NCBI RefSeq assembly: GCF_002127545.1
Contig: NZ_MUBK01000002.1
Span: forward strand, 62,001-126,000
Length of the DNA: 64,000 nucleotides
Direction of reading: 5' to 3'
From: Xenorhabdus beddingii
GTDB lineage: Bacteria > Pseudomonadota > Gammaproteobacteria > Enterobacterales > Enterobacteriaceae
Shown here piece by piece: positions 1-9,126 of the stretch. The notes below the pieces were generated by a model, which saw only the letters and a list, made by a program, of their open reading frames with translations, ran no database searches and was not told the DNA's origin. Each line of letters opens with the position of its first letter. Position 1 is the first letter of the stretch. Position numbers and translations under genes: made by a program.

Positions 1-1469
1 TGATACTGGCTTCGTTCTTCGTCACTCAACAACGAGATCTGCGCGAGGGTGATATGCGGATTGTCCACGAACTGGCATAGTATCGATTGGAAATGTTCCA
101 GCATCTGTCTGGCCGTGCTTTCACGGTAAAGGATCGAGTTGTAGTAGAGCGTCAATAACAGCTTATCGCCGTCTTCTTCGACCCAAAGGTTAAGATCGGT
201 TTTTGAAACGCCATAATCTACCTTTAAGGGTTTGATCGATGCTTGGTTATCATCATAGAAATGTGGGAAAACCTGATAGCTCAGCATAGCTTGGAACAGT
301 GGATTAACCTGATGCGAGCGAGCGAAACTGATGTTTTCGAGGATAATATTGAAAGGAACGTCCTGATAAAGCATCGCTTCTGCACAGTTCGTGTGCACTT
401 GGGCTAACATTTCATCAAAACGGAACTCCGCACGAACATCACCCCGCAGTGGCAGTGTGTTCATAAAAAGTCCCAACAAATCCCGGCTCGACGCATGATT
501 TCGGTTTGCGAAAGGAATCCCGACAATGATTTCATTCTGACCACTATAGAAGTGCAGCATGACTTGCCATGCGGTTAACATAGCATGAAATAGTGTGACG
601 TTATGTTTACGGCACAGCACACTTAACGCTTTTTGCAAATCACTATCTAATGTCTGGCTGACGATGCTACCAGCTGAACTCATTCGTGCAGGACGTGGCG
701 CGTCGGTGGGAATATTCAGGATACCCTGTACACCCTCCAGTTGTTTTTTCCAGTACGCCAAGCCTCGGTCATAATAACCGTTAATTTGCCACTGGTTTTC
801 TGCCAGTGCGTAGTCAGAGAATTGCAAAAAATCATCAACTGCTGGTGTAATGCCATTTTCCAGTTGGAAATAGATTTCCATTAACTCCCTGAAAAAGAGA
901 TTTATGGTCCAGCCGTCAGAAATAATATGATGAAGCGTTAACATCATAACATATTCATTAAGCTGGGTTTTAATCATCCGCCAATAAGACAGTGGCCCAC
1001 GGGATAGATCAAAATTTCGGCATCCTTCTTTAAGAGCTCGCTTATCAATCCAACTTTTTTTCACCTCTTCCGGCATGGCTACGATATCTTCATAGACGAA
1101 ATCAAAAATAATATCATCCGAGATACTTTGCATTATTTCGCCATTAATCACCTGAAATGTTGTGCGTAAAATAGAGTGCTTACGGGTTAATAACGTTAAT
1201 GCCTGACATACCTGTTCCTGATTGAATTCAAGAGCCATATGACAAACAAAAGCATAGGAATTGTTATAGGCTCTTTTATCTTCTAGGTATTGATCAAGCA
1301 ACCAAATGCTTTTTTGAGCGCTAGTCAGCGGAAATTGCTTACGTTCAATATCGGTGCAACGTTGAATTTCACCTTGTGTCTTGGCTGCGGTTCGTGTTTT
1401 TTTTTGACGAGCCAGTTTTTTTATTTCGTCCAAACTTAATGAACGAATGGCATCGCTTTTGTTTTTCAT
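1..1469 (-). CDS. Non-ribosomal peptide synthetase, N-terminal condensation domain (partial, runs off the left edge)
   Basis: This is the 5' part of an NRPS gene. About 489 codons are present and the frame stays open to the window edge. After a basic leader of about 50 residues comes a condensation (C) domain, which forms the amide bond between the upstream acyl chain and the next aminoacyl carrier. The catalytic motif HHIISDGW is visible at about residue 180 and fits the HHxxxDG consensus exactly. Later C-domain motifs such as GIPFANR and DVPFNIILE are also present. The start is the ATG at 1469, preceded by AGGAAG. It lies 68 bp downstream of the PKS stop, so it is probably the third gene of the leftward operon and accepts the chain from the PKS carrier domain. 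The following adenylation domain is not in the window, so the extender amino acid cannot be read. Confidence 0.9.
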   Translation of the reverse strand, partial: MKNKSDAIRSLSLDEIKKLARQKKTRTAAKTQGEIQRCTDIERKQFPLTSAQKSIWLLDQYLEDKRAYNNSYAFVCHMALEFNQEQVCQALTLLTRKHSILRTTFQVINGEIMQSISDDIIFDFVYEDIVAMPEEVKKSWIDKRALKEGCRNFDLSRGPLSYWRMIKTQLNEYVMMLTLHHIISDGWTINLFFRELMEIYFQLENGITPAVDDFLQFSDYALAENQWQINGYYDRGLAYWKKQLEGVQGILNIPTDAPRPARMSSAGSIVSQTLDSDLQKALSVLCRKHNVTLFHAMLTAWQVMLHFYSGQNEIIVGIPFANRNHASSRDLLGLFMNTLPLRGDVRAEFRFDEMLAQVHTNCAEAMLYQDVPFNIILENISFARSHQVNPLFQAMLSYQVFPHFYDDNQASIKPLKVDYGVSKTDLNLWVEEDGDKLLLTLYYNSILYRESTARQMLEHFQSILCQFVDNPHITLAQISLLSDEERSQY

Positions 1470-1537
1470 GTTCTTTTCTTCCTAGGATAATGTCGCGTTA
1501 TAATGTGCACCAGCAGCTACAACTCGATACTTATTTT

Positions 1538-4500
1538 TTACCCAGTTAATTCGTTAACTAACAGATTAGCCATGCCTCTGATAGTTTGATCCTGGTAGAA
1601 AAGATCCACTCGAATATCAATTTCAAAGATACCTGATACGATAGATGCAACTTGTACAGCCAACAGAGAGTTACCCCCCAGTTCTGTAAAATGGTCCAGT
1701 GCGCCAATACCAGATATTCCAAGAACGGATTGCCATACTTTTGCGATTTCTTTTTCAATATCATTTTCTGGTGCAATATATTCCATCGATAGAGCTGGAC
1801 GGGTATGTGAATCTGAAATACTGGATTCGATTTGTAAGCTATCTTTATCTTCTTTTTCCGGAATCGCTTCAAAAATTAATTGTTCCAAATCAGACGATAC
1901 CACTACTAACTGTGGGAATTCCAAGTGATTAAGAATTCGTTTTATAGCTTCTTGCCCTTCAAAATAGAGGATGTCTTTATTCTGTAAATTAACTTTTACC
2001 TCGGTCACTTTATTGGTTTTGTCGGTACCTACCTGATTATTATCCACGATCTTAACTAACGTATAATTCTCAATTGTCATCAACCGCTTACCTTGCGCCG
2101 AGAAGAATACAATGTTCATAACAATGGTGTTATCCAGGGATTGATAGGGCTGATTTAATTTCACATGAACAAAACATTCTTTTTCTAGTAGCGCATGAAA
2201 ACAAATTTGTCCATAACTGATTGGCAGAAAATGATTTTCCGTTAAGCCCGACAAGCATGCGATAGCGACCGAGTCAATCATTGCCGGATGAAAAGCGTAA
2301 CGTTGCAGGTCGCTTGCGAATTCTTTTAACAGCTCCTGACGAATAAACCATTCGGTCTCATTTTTACGCAATTCAGTAATCGTATTCCAACGATGACTCA
2401 AAGCCAGAAAATCTCCGTCGGTGTTCAGCACGTAATCGCTGATAACGATAGGGCAACACTGACGAATCGTGTCCGGCTGCTCATAGTCGTCATCCACTTT
2501 TTTAGCTTTGCCAATCTGACCAAATGCGTGTTCTTGCCAGTAAAAGTTCAGAATTCCGCGACTTTTAAGGCTGAATTTGTAACCTTTACCCTGTTGGGTA
2601 ACAACCAGATTCATTTCTCGCGGCCAGGTGTTATGGTAAAGCACTGGTGTGCCCAGCATCAGATTCTTAACTTGTAACTCTTCTCCTAGTTTAAACACAT
2701 TCAGATATTCATTCAGCAGAGACAAAATAGTGGTCCCGACTAACGTGGGTGTTTTTAATAAGCGATGCTCGTCAATCACCCAGTCTTTATTGACTGAAAT
2801 ATTTACGCGAAACACATCTTCACTGGCTGTACTTTCAATTTGCGTAAGAAGATCGCCGGTAATTTTCTTGAATGTCGTGTTTCTTCCTTTTGCATTGAGC
2901 TGTTTACTCCATCGTGCGGCCATTCCTATATCACCCCACTGACCCCAGTTAACGGACATAGTACAGCCTGGGCGATATTGATTACGATAATGGGCGAAAA
3001 CATCCATAAAAGCGTTTCCTGCACAGTAATCAATACGAGCGGGATCGCCTACAATGGCGGTAATGGAAGAGAACAAGAGGAAGAAATCCGGCGTTCTGTT
3101 AGCCAATAGTTCATCCAGAATTAATGTACCGCGAACTTTTGAATTTAGCACTTCGATACAGTTAGATGTGTTTTTGAGGGGAATAATCCCACCTCCGGCT
3201 ACACCCGAAGTGTGGAATATGCCATCAATATGAGAGAATTCAGCCAGACCCGCTTTCATACCGGTGTAATCGCAAACATCCACATTCAATAGATGCACGC
3301 GATTACCTTGTTCTTCCAGATGCAAGATACAGGCGAGTTTTTCGCTGATGGCATCATCCACTGCGTGTTCTTGAAGCCAAGATTGCCACTCTTCACGTGC
3401 CGGCAATGGTGAGCGGTACGTCAGGATCAATGTCGCATTGCTGTTCTGCGCCAGTTGCTTTGCAACCAGCATGCCGATCCCGCCTAAACCGCCGGTGATC
3501 AGATAGACACCATCATTGCGAATAGCAACAATTTTATTGCTTTCTTCAGAAGAGAGCGGCACCTGTTGATAGGCCTCTTCCCAGCGATAACGCTGACGGT
3601 AGGCGACCAGTTTGCCATTGGTATCGATATTGCTTTCATCGATCAGCTGGTTGGCGATGTCCGCAATAGGGGCATCAAGATCAATATCTACCAGGTGACA
3701 ACGCACTTCATGATATTCATGGTAGAAAACCCTGGCAGGACCAATAAGCAGGGCTTTATGCGGCGAACCGATAGGCTCACCCGCAACGCTGAATATATTG
3801 TTAGTAACAAGCAACAAGCGCAGGCCGTCTAACAGGTTTTCGGCAATCAGCGCCTGTTGCAGGTACATTGGACTGTAAAATGCGTCGCGCTGTAAAATCT
3901 CACAGGAATCAATCAACTGGGCATTGCCATCATCCTTAGAGAGACTCCATAAGTGAAGGATACGAGTTGGCGTTAACTCTCTTTTCTTAATGCTACTGAA
4001 TAGGCTAACGTAATGCATGTTGTTATCAGGATCGATAACGAAAGCATTGTCGTTCTCCTGGTACGCTTTACCCTGCGCAACGGTGATAACAGTAAAACCG
4101 TCCTCTCTAAGCTGTGAGAGCAGAGCATCAGCAACGCCCTCTTTATCTGTAAAAATCACCCAACAGTCTGCCGCCACGGAAGCGGCCTTGCCATTCATAT
4201 ACTTCCCTGGGATCGTCTGATGCCAGGTTGGCATATAAAACCAGTTACTAATATTTGATTGTTTTCTCTTACGCGCATTAATGGAACGATTATCTAGCCC
4301 GCTTAACGCTTCCATATTCACCATCGGAAGACGGAACTCTTTACGTTCAAAAGGATAGCCTGGCAGCGGCAGGCGCAGACGGCGCTGCCCGTCGTAATAA
4401 CCAGACCAATCAATAGTTACGCCGCTGCACCACAAATTACCTAATGCTGCTAGAAATTGTTCGCCAGTCAGCGCGACATCTTTAGCCGTAGGCAGGGATG

Positions 4501-6973
4501 AAAAAATCGCTGGGTTTTCCACCGTATTGATGTGCTGTTTTGCGGCTGACTCCAGCGACCGGCCAGGACCCACTTCCAGAAAAACAAACTGGTTATACTC
4601 CTGGGCAATTAGCGTTTTGAAAGCATGTGTGAACAAAACCGGTTGACGAACATGGTTAACCCAGTAATCATGACTCTGCGCCTGACTATTGGTGATCCAG
4701 TTGCCAGTCACGGTGGACACAAAGGGGATGGTCGGGGGATTAAAGGTAATTTTTTCGATCACCTTACGGAAATCATCAAGCATCGGCTCCATCATGTAAG
4801 AATGGAATGCATGAGAGGTGTCGAGGTGTTTGCAAAAAACACCTTCGTTTTCCAGTTTGTCCTGAAAGGTTTCAATTTCAACCAGCCCGCCTGCGACTAT
4901 GCACAATCCAGGATAGTTTGCGGCTGCAATCTCAAGATGGCTTTCAGATAAACGTTCGCGTAGAGCATCCTCTTCCATCAACACTGCAAGCATAGCGCCC
5001 GCCGGAAGCTGCTGTACCAGTTTTCCTCGTATTGCAACTGCCGTCAGCGCATCCTCCAGAGACAATACGCCAGAGAGACAGGCTACGACATATTCACCCA
5101 CACTGTGGCCAATCATAAAGTCTGGTTTCACACCCCATGACAGCCATAACTGTGCCAGCGCGTATTCCACGACAAAGAGCGCAGGTTGCGTGTACTGAGT
5201 TTCATTGATGAGATCTTTATTCGTGCTTTCTGTGTCCTGGAAAATGATGTCGTACAGATTATGTTCGAGGATACCTTCAAGGTGAGCGCAACATCTGTCC
5301 ATATATTCGCGGAAAGTAGGATAACTGTCGTATAACTCACGCGCCATGTTGACATACTGGTTGCCCTGGCCTGGAAACATAAACACGACAGATTTGTGAT
5401 TTTTTCCTGATTGCGGCGCGATCACTGTGGGTTGAGCTAGTTTACTAAGCAAGGTCTCACGGTCACGCGCAATAACAACTCTGCTGTGCACCATACGTTG
5501 ACGTCCGACCTGTAAGGTATAAGCTACATCAGCCAGATTGACTTCTACATTTTGCTGAAGATACTGCCTGAGGTTTTCACGTATCTTTTCAAGCGCAGAG
5601 AGGGTTTTTGCCGAGTACGGGAATAGCAGATAACCTTCCGTTGGGCTGCTGGCAGGTAATTCAGGTGCTTCTTCCATAATAACGCAGGCATTCGTTCCTC
5701 CTACACCAAAAGAATTCACCAGCGCTCGTAGCGGTTTATCGTTAGCGTTCAGCGGGTGCGTTTCTGTGTTCATAATGAACGGACTGTTTTCAAAATCGAT
5801 GTTAGGGTTTGGTGTTTTGTAGTGCAGCGAAGCAGGCAAAACGCGGTTTTTCAGCGACAGCGAGGCTTTGATTAAACTGGCAACGCCGGATGCGGTATCG
5901 GTATGACCGATATTGGTTTTGACCGACCCCAGACGACAAAACTGATTTTCAGAAGTGAATTCCTGAAACGTTTGGCTCAGCGAGCTAAACTCGATGGGAT
6001 CGCCCAGCGCCGTAGCGGTTCCGTGCGCTTCCACAAAGTCAATGGTAGCGGGATCGACGTTGGCGCGATGCAATGCTTCTTTGGCAACGGCAACCTGACC
6101 GTCGATACCTGGCGCAGTAAAGCCCGCTTTGATATTACCGTCGTTATTAATGGCACCGCCTTTAATTACCGCATAGATATGATCGCCATCGCGTATAGCA
6201 TCTCCCAATCGTTTCAGAAGCACGACACCGACGCCACGGCTAAATACGGTGCCGTTCGCTCGGGCATCGAAGGCGTAGCAATGACCGTCTGCCGATTCCA
6301 TTCCTCCCTGCATATACAGGTATCCACGGCGTTCCGGTGTATCAATTGAAACCCCGCCTGCGACTACCATATCGCTTTCACCGTTCAGCAGGCTATTAAC
6401 GCCCATAACAATCGCGACCATCGCCGTTGAGCAGGCAGTCTGTACGTCAATACTGGGGCCTTTAAGGTTCAGCTTGTAGGAAACCCGGGTCGTCATATAA
6501 TCTTTGTCGTTGTTGGTGACCAGTGAAGCGCTGCTTGTATGCTTCTGAACTTCTTGATTGGTGCTAGCCTGTTGCAGGTGCCAGGCTGTTCCGGTACCCC
6601 CAAACACACTGACTTTCCCAGGATATGTCGAGGGCACGTAGCCGGCATTTTCAAAAGCCAGCCAACTACACTCTAGGAAGTTTCGGTGTTGTGGATCCAT
6701 GATTTCCGCATCACGGGGCGTAATATCAAAGAAGCTGGCATCGAAATATTGTGCATCACCTAGGATCCCGCGGCGGCGAATATAGTTCGGCGCTGCGATA
6801 AGTTCTTCATCCACATCGGAAGCGCGTAATTCTTCTTCAGTAAAGGTGGTAATCGTTTCCAGACCGTCAAGCAGGTTGCGCCAGTAAGTAGTAATATCTT
6901 CCGCGCCAGGGAAGCGGCCCGCCATACCGATAATGGCGATGTCTTTATCGCGTACGTTAGCGAAATTATTCAT
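1538..6973 (-). CDS. Type I polyketide synthase module KS-AT-KR-DH(like)-ACP
   Basis: This 1811-residue protein adds one two-carbon unit to the chain delivered by the A-T protein. Domains in order: ketosynthase (about 11-435) with active Cys181 in TACSTA and His317 and His357 in EAHGTA and NIGHT; acyltransferase (about 528-830) with Ser624 in GHSVGE and HAFH at 721-724, the signature of malonyl-CoA specificity; ketoreductase (about 915-1390) with GGLGGIG and Ser1302/Tyr1316/Asn1320; a dehydratase-like double hot-dog region (about 1398-1680) with His1403 and Asp1567; and a C-terminal carrier domain with Ser1769 in GGNSLL. The KR stands before the DH-like region, which is not the usual order. 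The DH motif HxxxGxxxxP reads HxxxKxxxxV, so dehydration is uncertain. I chose the ATG at 6973 (MNNFANV), which has GGAG nine bases upstream. It overlaps the stop of the A-T gene by 8 bp, implying translational coupling. Confidence 0.92.
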   Translation of the reverse strand: MNNFANVRDKDIAIIGMAGRFPGAEDITTYWRNLLDGLETITTFTEEELRASDVDEELIAAPNYIRRRGILGDAQYFDASFFDITPRDAEIMDPQHRNFLECSWLAFENAGYVPSTYPGKVSVFGGTGTAWHLQQASTNQEVQKHTSSASLVTNNDKDYMTTRVSYKLNLKGPSIDVQTACSTAMVAIVMGVNSLLNGESDMVVAGGVSIDTPERRGYLYMQGGMESADGHCYAFDARANGTVFSRGVGVVLLKRLGDAIRDGDHIYAVIKGGAINNDGNIKAGFTAPGIDGQVAVAKEALHRANVDPATIDFVEAHGTATALGDPIEFSSLSQTFQEFTSENQFCRLGSVKTNIGHTDTASGVASLIKASLSLKNRVLPASLHYKTPNPNIDFENSPFIMNTETHPLNANDKPLRALVNSFGVGGTNACVIMEEAPELPASSPTEGYLLFPYSAKTLSALEKIRENLRQYLQQNVEVNLADVAYTLQVGRQRMVHSRVVIARDRETLLSKLAQPTVIAPQSGKNHKSVVFMFPGQGNQYVNMARELYDSYPTFREYMDRCCAHLEGILEHNLYDIIFQDTESTNKDLINETQYTQPALFVVEYALAQLWLSWGVKPDFMIGHSVGEYVVACLSGVLSLEDALTAVAIRGKLVQQLPAGAMLAVLMEEDALRERLSESHLEIAAANYPGLCIVAGGLVEIETFQDKLENEGVFCKHLDTSHAFHSYMMEPMLDDFRKVIEKITFNPPTIPFVSTVTGNWITNSQAQSHDYWVNHVRQPVLFTHAFKTLIAQEYNQFVFLEVGPGRSLESAAKQHINTVENPAIFSSLPTAKDVALTGEQFLAALGNLWCSGVTIDWSGYYDGQRRLRLPLPGYPFERKEFRLPMVNMEALSGLDNRSINARKRKQSNISNWFYMPTWHQTIPGKYMNGKAASVAADCWVIFTDKEGVADALLSQLREDGFTVITVAQGKAYQENDNAFVIDPDNNMHYVSLFSSIKKRELTPTRILHLWSLSKDDGNAQLIDSCEILQRDAFYSPMYLQQALIAENLLDGLRLLLVTNNIFSVAGEPIGSPHKALLIGPARVFYHEYHEVRCHLVDIDLDAPIADIANQLIDESNIDTNGKLVAYRQRYRWEEAYQQVPLSSEESNKIVAIRNDGVYLITGGLGGIGMLVAKQLAQNSNATLILTYRSPLPAREEWQSWLQEHAVDDAISEKLACILHLEEQGNRVHLLNVDVCDYTGMKAGLAEFSHIDGIFHTSGVAGGGIIPLKNTSNCIEVLNSKVRGTLILDELLANRTPDFFLLFSSITAIVGDPARIDYCAGNAFMDVFAHYRNQYRPGCTMSVNWGQWGDIGMAARWSKQLNAKGRNTTFKKITGDLLTQIESTASEDVFRVNISVNKDWVIDEHRLLKTPTLVGTTILSLLNEYLNVFKLGEELQVKNLMLGTPVLYHNTWPREMNLVVTQQGKGYKFSLKSRGILNFYWQEHAFGQIGKAKKVDDDYEQPDTIRQCCPIVISDYVLNTDGDFLALSHRWNTITELRKNETEWFIRQELLKEFASDLQRYAFHPAMIDSVAIACLSGLTENHFLPISYGQICFHALLEKECFVHVKLNQPYQSLDNTIVMNIVFFSAQGKRLMTIENYTLVKIVDNNQVGTDKTNKVTEVKVNLQNKDILYFEGQEAIKRILNHLEFPQLVVVSSDLEQLIFEAIPEKEDKDSLQIESSISDSHTRPALSMEYIAPENDIEKEIAKVWQSVLGISGIGALDHFTELGGNSLLAVQVASIVSGIFEIDIRVDLFYQDQTIRGMANLLVNELTG

Positions 6974-8804
6974 GAGTGGTGACTCCATTTGATTTATTGT
7001 CAGCTTTATCACTTTTATTACTGGAAGTGGATTTAAGGCCTTTCTCAGCTAGATAAGTGCTCAATGCCTTAACGGTGGGATACTGATACAGATCCATAAT
7101 AGATACTGAAATATCAAGGTTCTTTTTGATTTCTCTATGTGCCTTTGACATTAATAATGAGTTGCCACCCGCATCGAAAAAATTTTCATGGATAGATAAG
7201 TTTTTATTGTTGAGCACCTGTTCCCATATTTTGATGATTTCAGTTTCAATATTTGATGTGGGAGGTACGATATTTTTTGCCGTGTGTCTTAGGTTTTTTT
7301 TGAAATTATGATGGAGAGAAGTCTTATCCACTTTGCCGTTGGGTAACGTGGGTATAAAAGCCTGTTCGATAAGATATGAAGGGATCATATAAAACGGCAG
7401 GATGTTGTAGAGATATTCTTTTAGTTCTAGTTCCTGCACGGTTTCGTTTTCTTTCACAGTATAAAACGCAACGATCTCCAACAGCTTGGACTCATCATTC
7501 TCTTCTAGAATCACAACTGCATCAGATAATCTGCTGTAATTGCGAAGGACGACTTCTATTTCATTTAATTCCACCCGATAGCCACGCAATTTAACCTGAT
7601 TGTCTACGCGTCCGAGAAATTCTAGTACGCCATCTTCCCGTGCCCGAACAATATCGCCGGTCTTATACATCAGGCTTGGCGTATCTGTTACAAACGGTTC
7701 AGTCACAAAACTGTTACGCGTCTTTTCTGGCTCATTGATATAGCCTTGCGCCAGAATATCGCCTGCCAGATATAGTTCACCTGCTTTACCAGGAGAAAGC
7801 TCATTGAGTTGTTCATCCAGAACATACGCTCGGACATGAGGAATAGGGGTGCCGATAGGCACAATGGTTGCATCCGCACCGGGTTGGCACAACCAATGGC
7901 AGGCATAAATAGTGGTCTCCGTCGGGCCGTAAAGGTTGTGAATTTGACCGGTAAATTGCGCAGCCAGATCGTCTACTAGTTTCTGATCCAGTGCTTCGCC
8001 GCCAGAAAAAATATGTTGCAATTCACTACAGGCTTGCAGCTTTTGTGCTGCAACAATGGTGCGCAGCGCCGTCGGAACGAATTGAACCACGGTGACATGA
8101 TGTTGCTGTATAAAATTGATTACCTGATGGGGATCATACTTAATATCATCAGAAATCAGTGCGCAGCTCGCACCGGTGATCAGCGGCCAGAAAATCTCCC
8201 ACACTGATACATCAAAGCTGAAAGTGGTTTGGTTAAGCACTACATCTCGCTGTGCTATTCCGAAAGCGTCCTGCATCCACCAAAGGTAATTCACCACGGT
8301 GCGATGCCGGATCATGACGCCTTTTGGCTGGCCTGTAGATCCTGAGGTATACATAACATAACAAAGGGAATCGTCATCAACCTCGGGCAGCGAGAAATGG
8401 CTGGATGCATTCAAATGCAGTGCGGTAATATCTATTTTTTTATCATCATCGACTGATATTTTGTCTGCCAATGTCGGGGAAGTCATAATAAAACGAATGC
8501 TCGCATGACGCACGATATACAAAAGTCGTTCCTGAGGATAGGAGGGATCAAGCGGGACATAGCAAGCGCCTGCCTTTAATATTCCTAATAGGCTAACAAC
8601 TAATGAAACACCTTTATGGAGATATACGCCAATTTTGTCGCCCGTGTTAACGCCTTGTTTAATTAAATAACAGGCCAACTCTGTTGAGCGATTATCTAAC
8701 TCCTCATAATTTATTGATGAATTATTACTTCTCAACGCTACGGCATGAGGTGTTTTTATTTTTTGTGCCATAAATAGCGAATGAATTGTTTTTTTCGATT
8801 TCAT
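6966..8804 (-). CDS. NRPS loading module, adenylation plus carrier domain (A-T)
   Basis: This 612-residue protein has no condensation domain, so it probably starts the assembly line. The adenylation domain (about 10-505) shows YTSGSTGQPKG, FDVSVWE, GEAL, YGPTETTIY, YKTGD, GRVDNQVKLRG and PNGKVD. The carrier domain (about 520-600) has its phosphopantetheine Ser in GGNSLL. Aligned by eye to GrsA, the specificity positions read D V W Q F G L I Y K. Asp235 is present, so an alpha-amino acid substrate is expected, but I cannot assign it confidently. The ATG at 8804 is preferred: GAGAAGG lies nine bases upstream, whereas the ATG at 8813 would directly abut that ribosome binding site. The gene is first in the leftward operon and its stop overlaps the PKS start. 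A fused amino acid-polyketide starter is the likely intermediate. Confidence 0.92.
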   Translation of the reverse strand: MKSKKTIHSLFMAQKIKTPHAVALRSNNSSINYEELDNRSTELACYLIKQGVNTGDKIGVYLHKGVSLVVSLLGILKAGACYVPLDPSYPQERLLYIVRHASIRFIMTSPTLADKISVDDDKKIDITALHLNASSHFSLPEVDDDSLCYVMYTSGSTGQPKGVMIRHRTVVNYLWWMQDAFGIAQRDVVLNQTTFSFDVSVWEIFWPLITGASCALISDDIKYDPHQVINFIQQHHVTVVQFVPTALRTIVAAQKLQACSELQHIFSGGEALDQKLVDDLAAQFTGQIHNLYGPTETTIYACHWLCQPGADATIVPIGTPIPHVRAYVLDEQLNELSPGKAGELYLAGDILAQGYINEPEKTRNSFVTEPFVTDTPSLMYKTGDIVRAREDGVLEFLGRVDNQVKLRGYRVELNEIEVVLRNYSRLSDAVVILEENDESKLLEIVAFYTVKENETVQELELKEYLYNILPFYMIPSYLIEQAFIPTLPNGKVDKTSLHHNFKKNLRHTAKNIVPPTSNIETEIIKIWEQVLNNKNLSIHENFFDAGGNSLLMSKAHREIKKNLDISVSIMDLYQYPTVKALSTYLAEKGLKSTSSNKSDKADNKSNGVTTHE

Positions 8805-9126
8805 AACCGGCATCCTTCTCTAAGAGGATATACAATAATGCACAGAATACCTCTTACACATCGACTGTCCGGGGAGAGAACTCATTTTTTCTGATGACAA
8901 TAAAAGTTAAATCTCATGAAATACTTCTTAACTGATGTCACTCAAGTGATGTTTTCTCATTCCAGATGGTCACTCATGTAACTTGCTATTATTTCGACCT
9001 TGATGGACAGAATATACAGGAAAAAATCGTGCTGTGGACTCAGACAGCAACATCGTTGATTGAATATTTATTCTATCAACAGTAGTTTGTCTAATATATT
9101 TCTTACAGTGCGAGAGAAGTTAGGAA
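8805..9126. promoter_or_regulatory. Divergent intergenic region of the NRPS/PKS cluster with inverted and direct repeats
   Basis: This 322 bp AT-rich gap separates the two divergent NRPS transcription units and must hold both promoters. An inverted repeat TCACTcaAGTGA lies at 8938-8949. The octamer GTCACTCA occurs at 8937 and again at 8969, 32 bp apart, which is close to three helical turns. This suggests a bound regulator, but I cannot name it. A good Shine-Dalgarno for the leftward gene (GAGAAGG) lies at its start. No tRNA or small gene is visible here. Confidence 0.45.
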
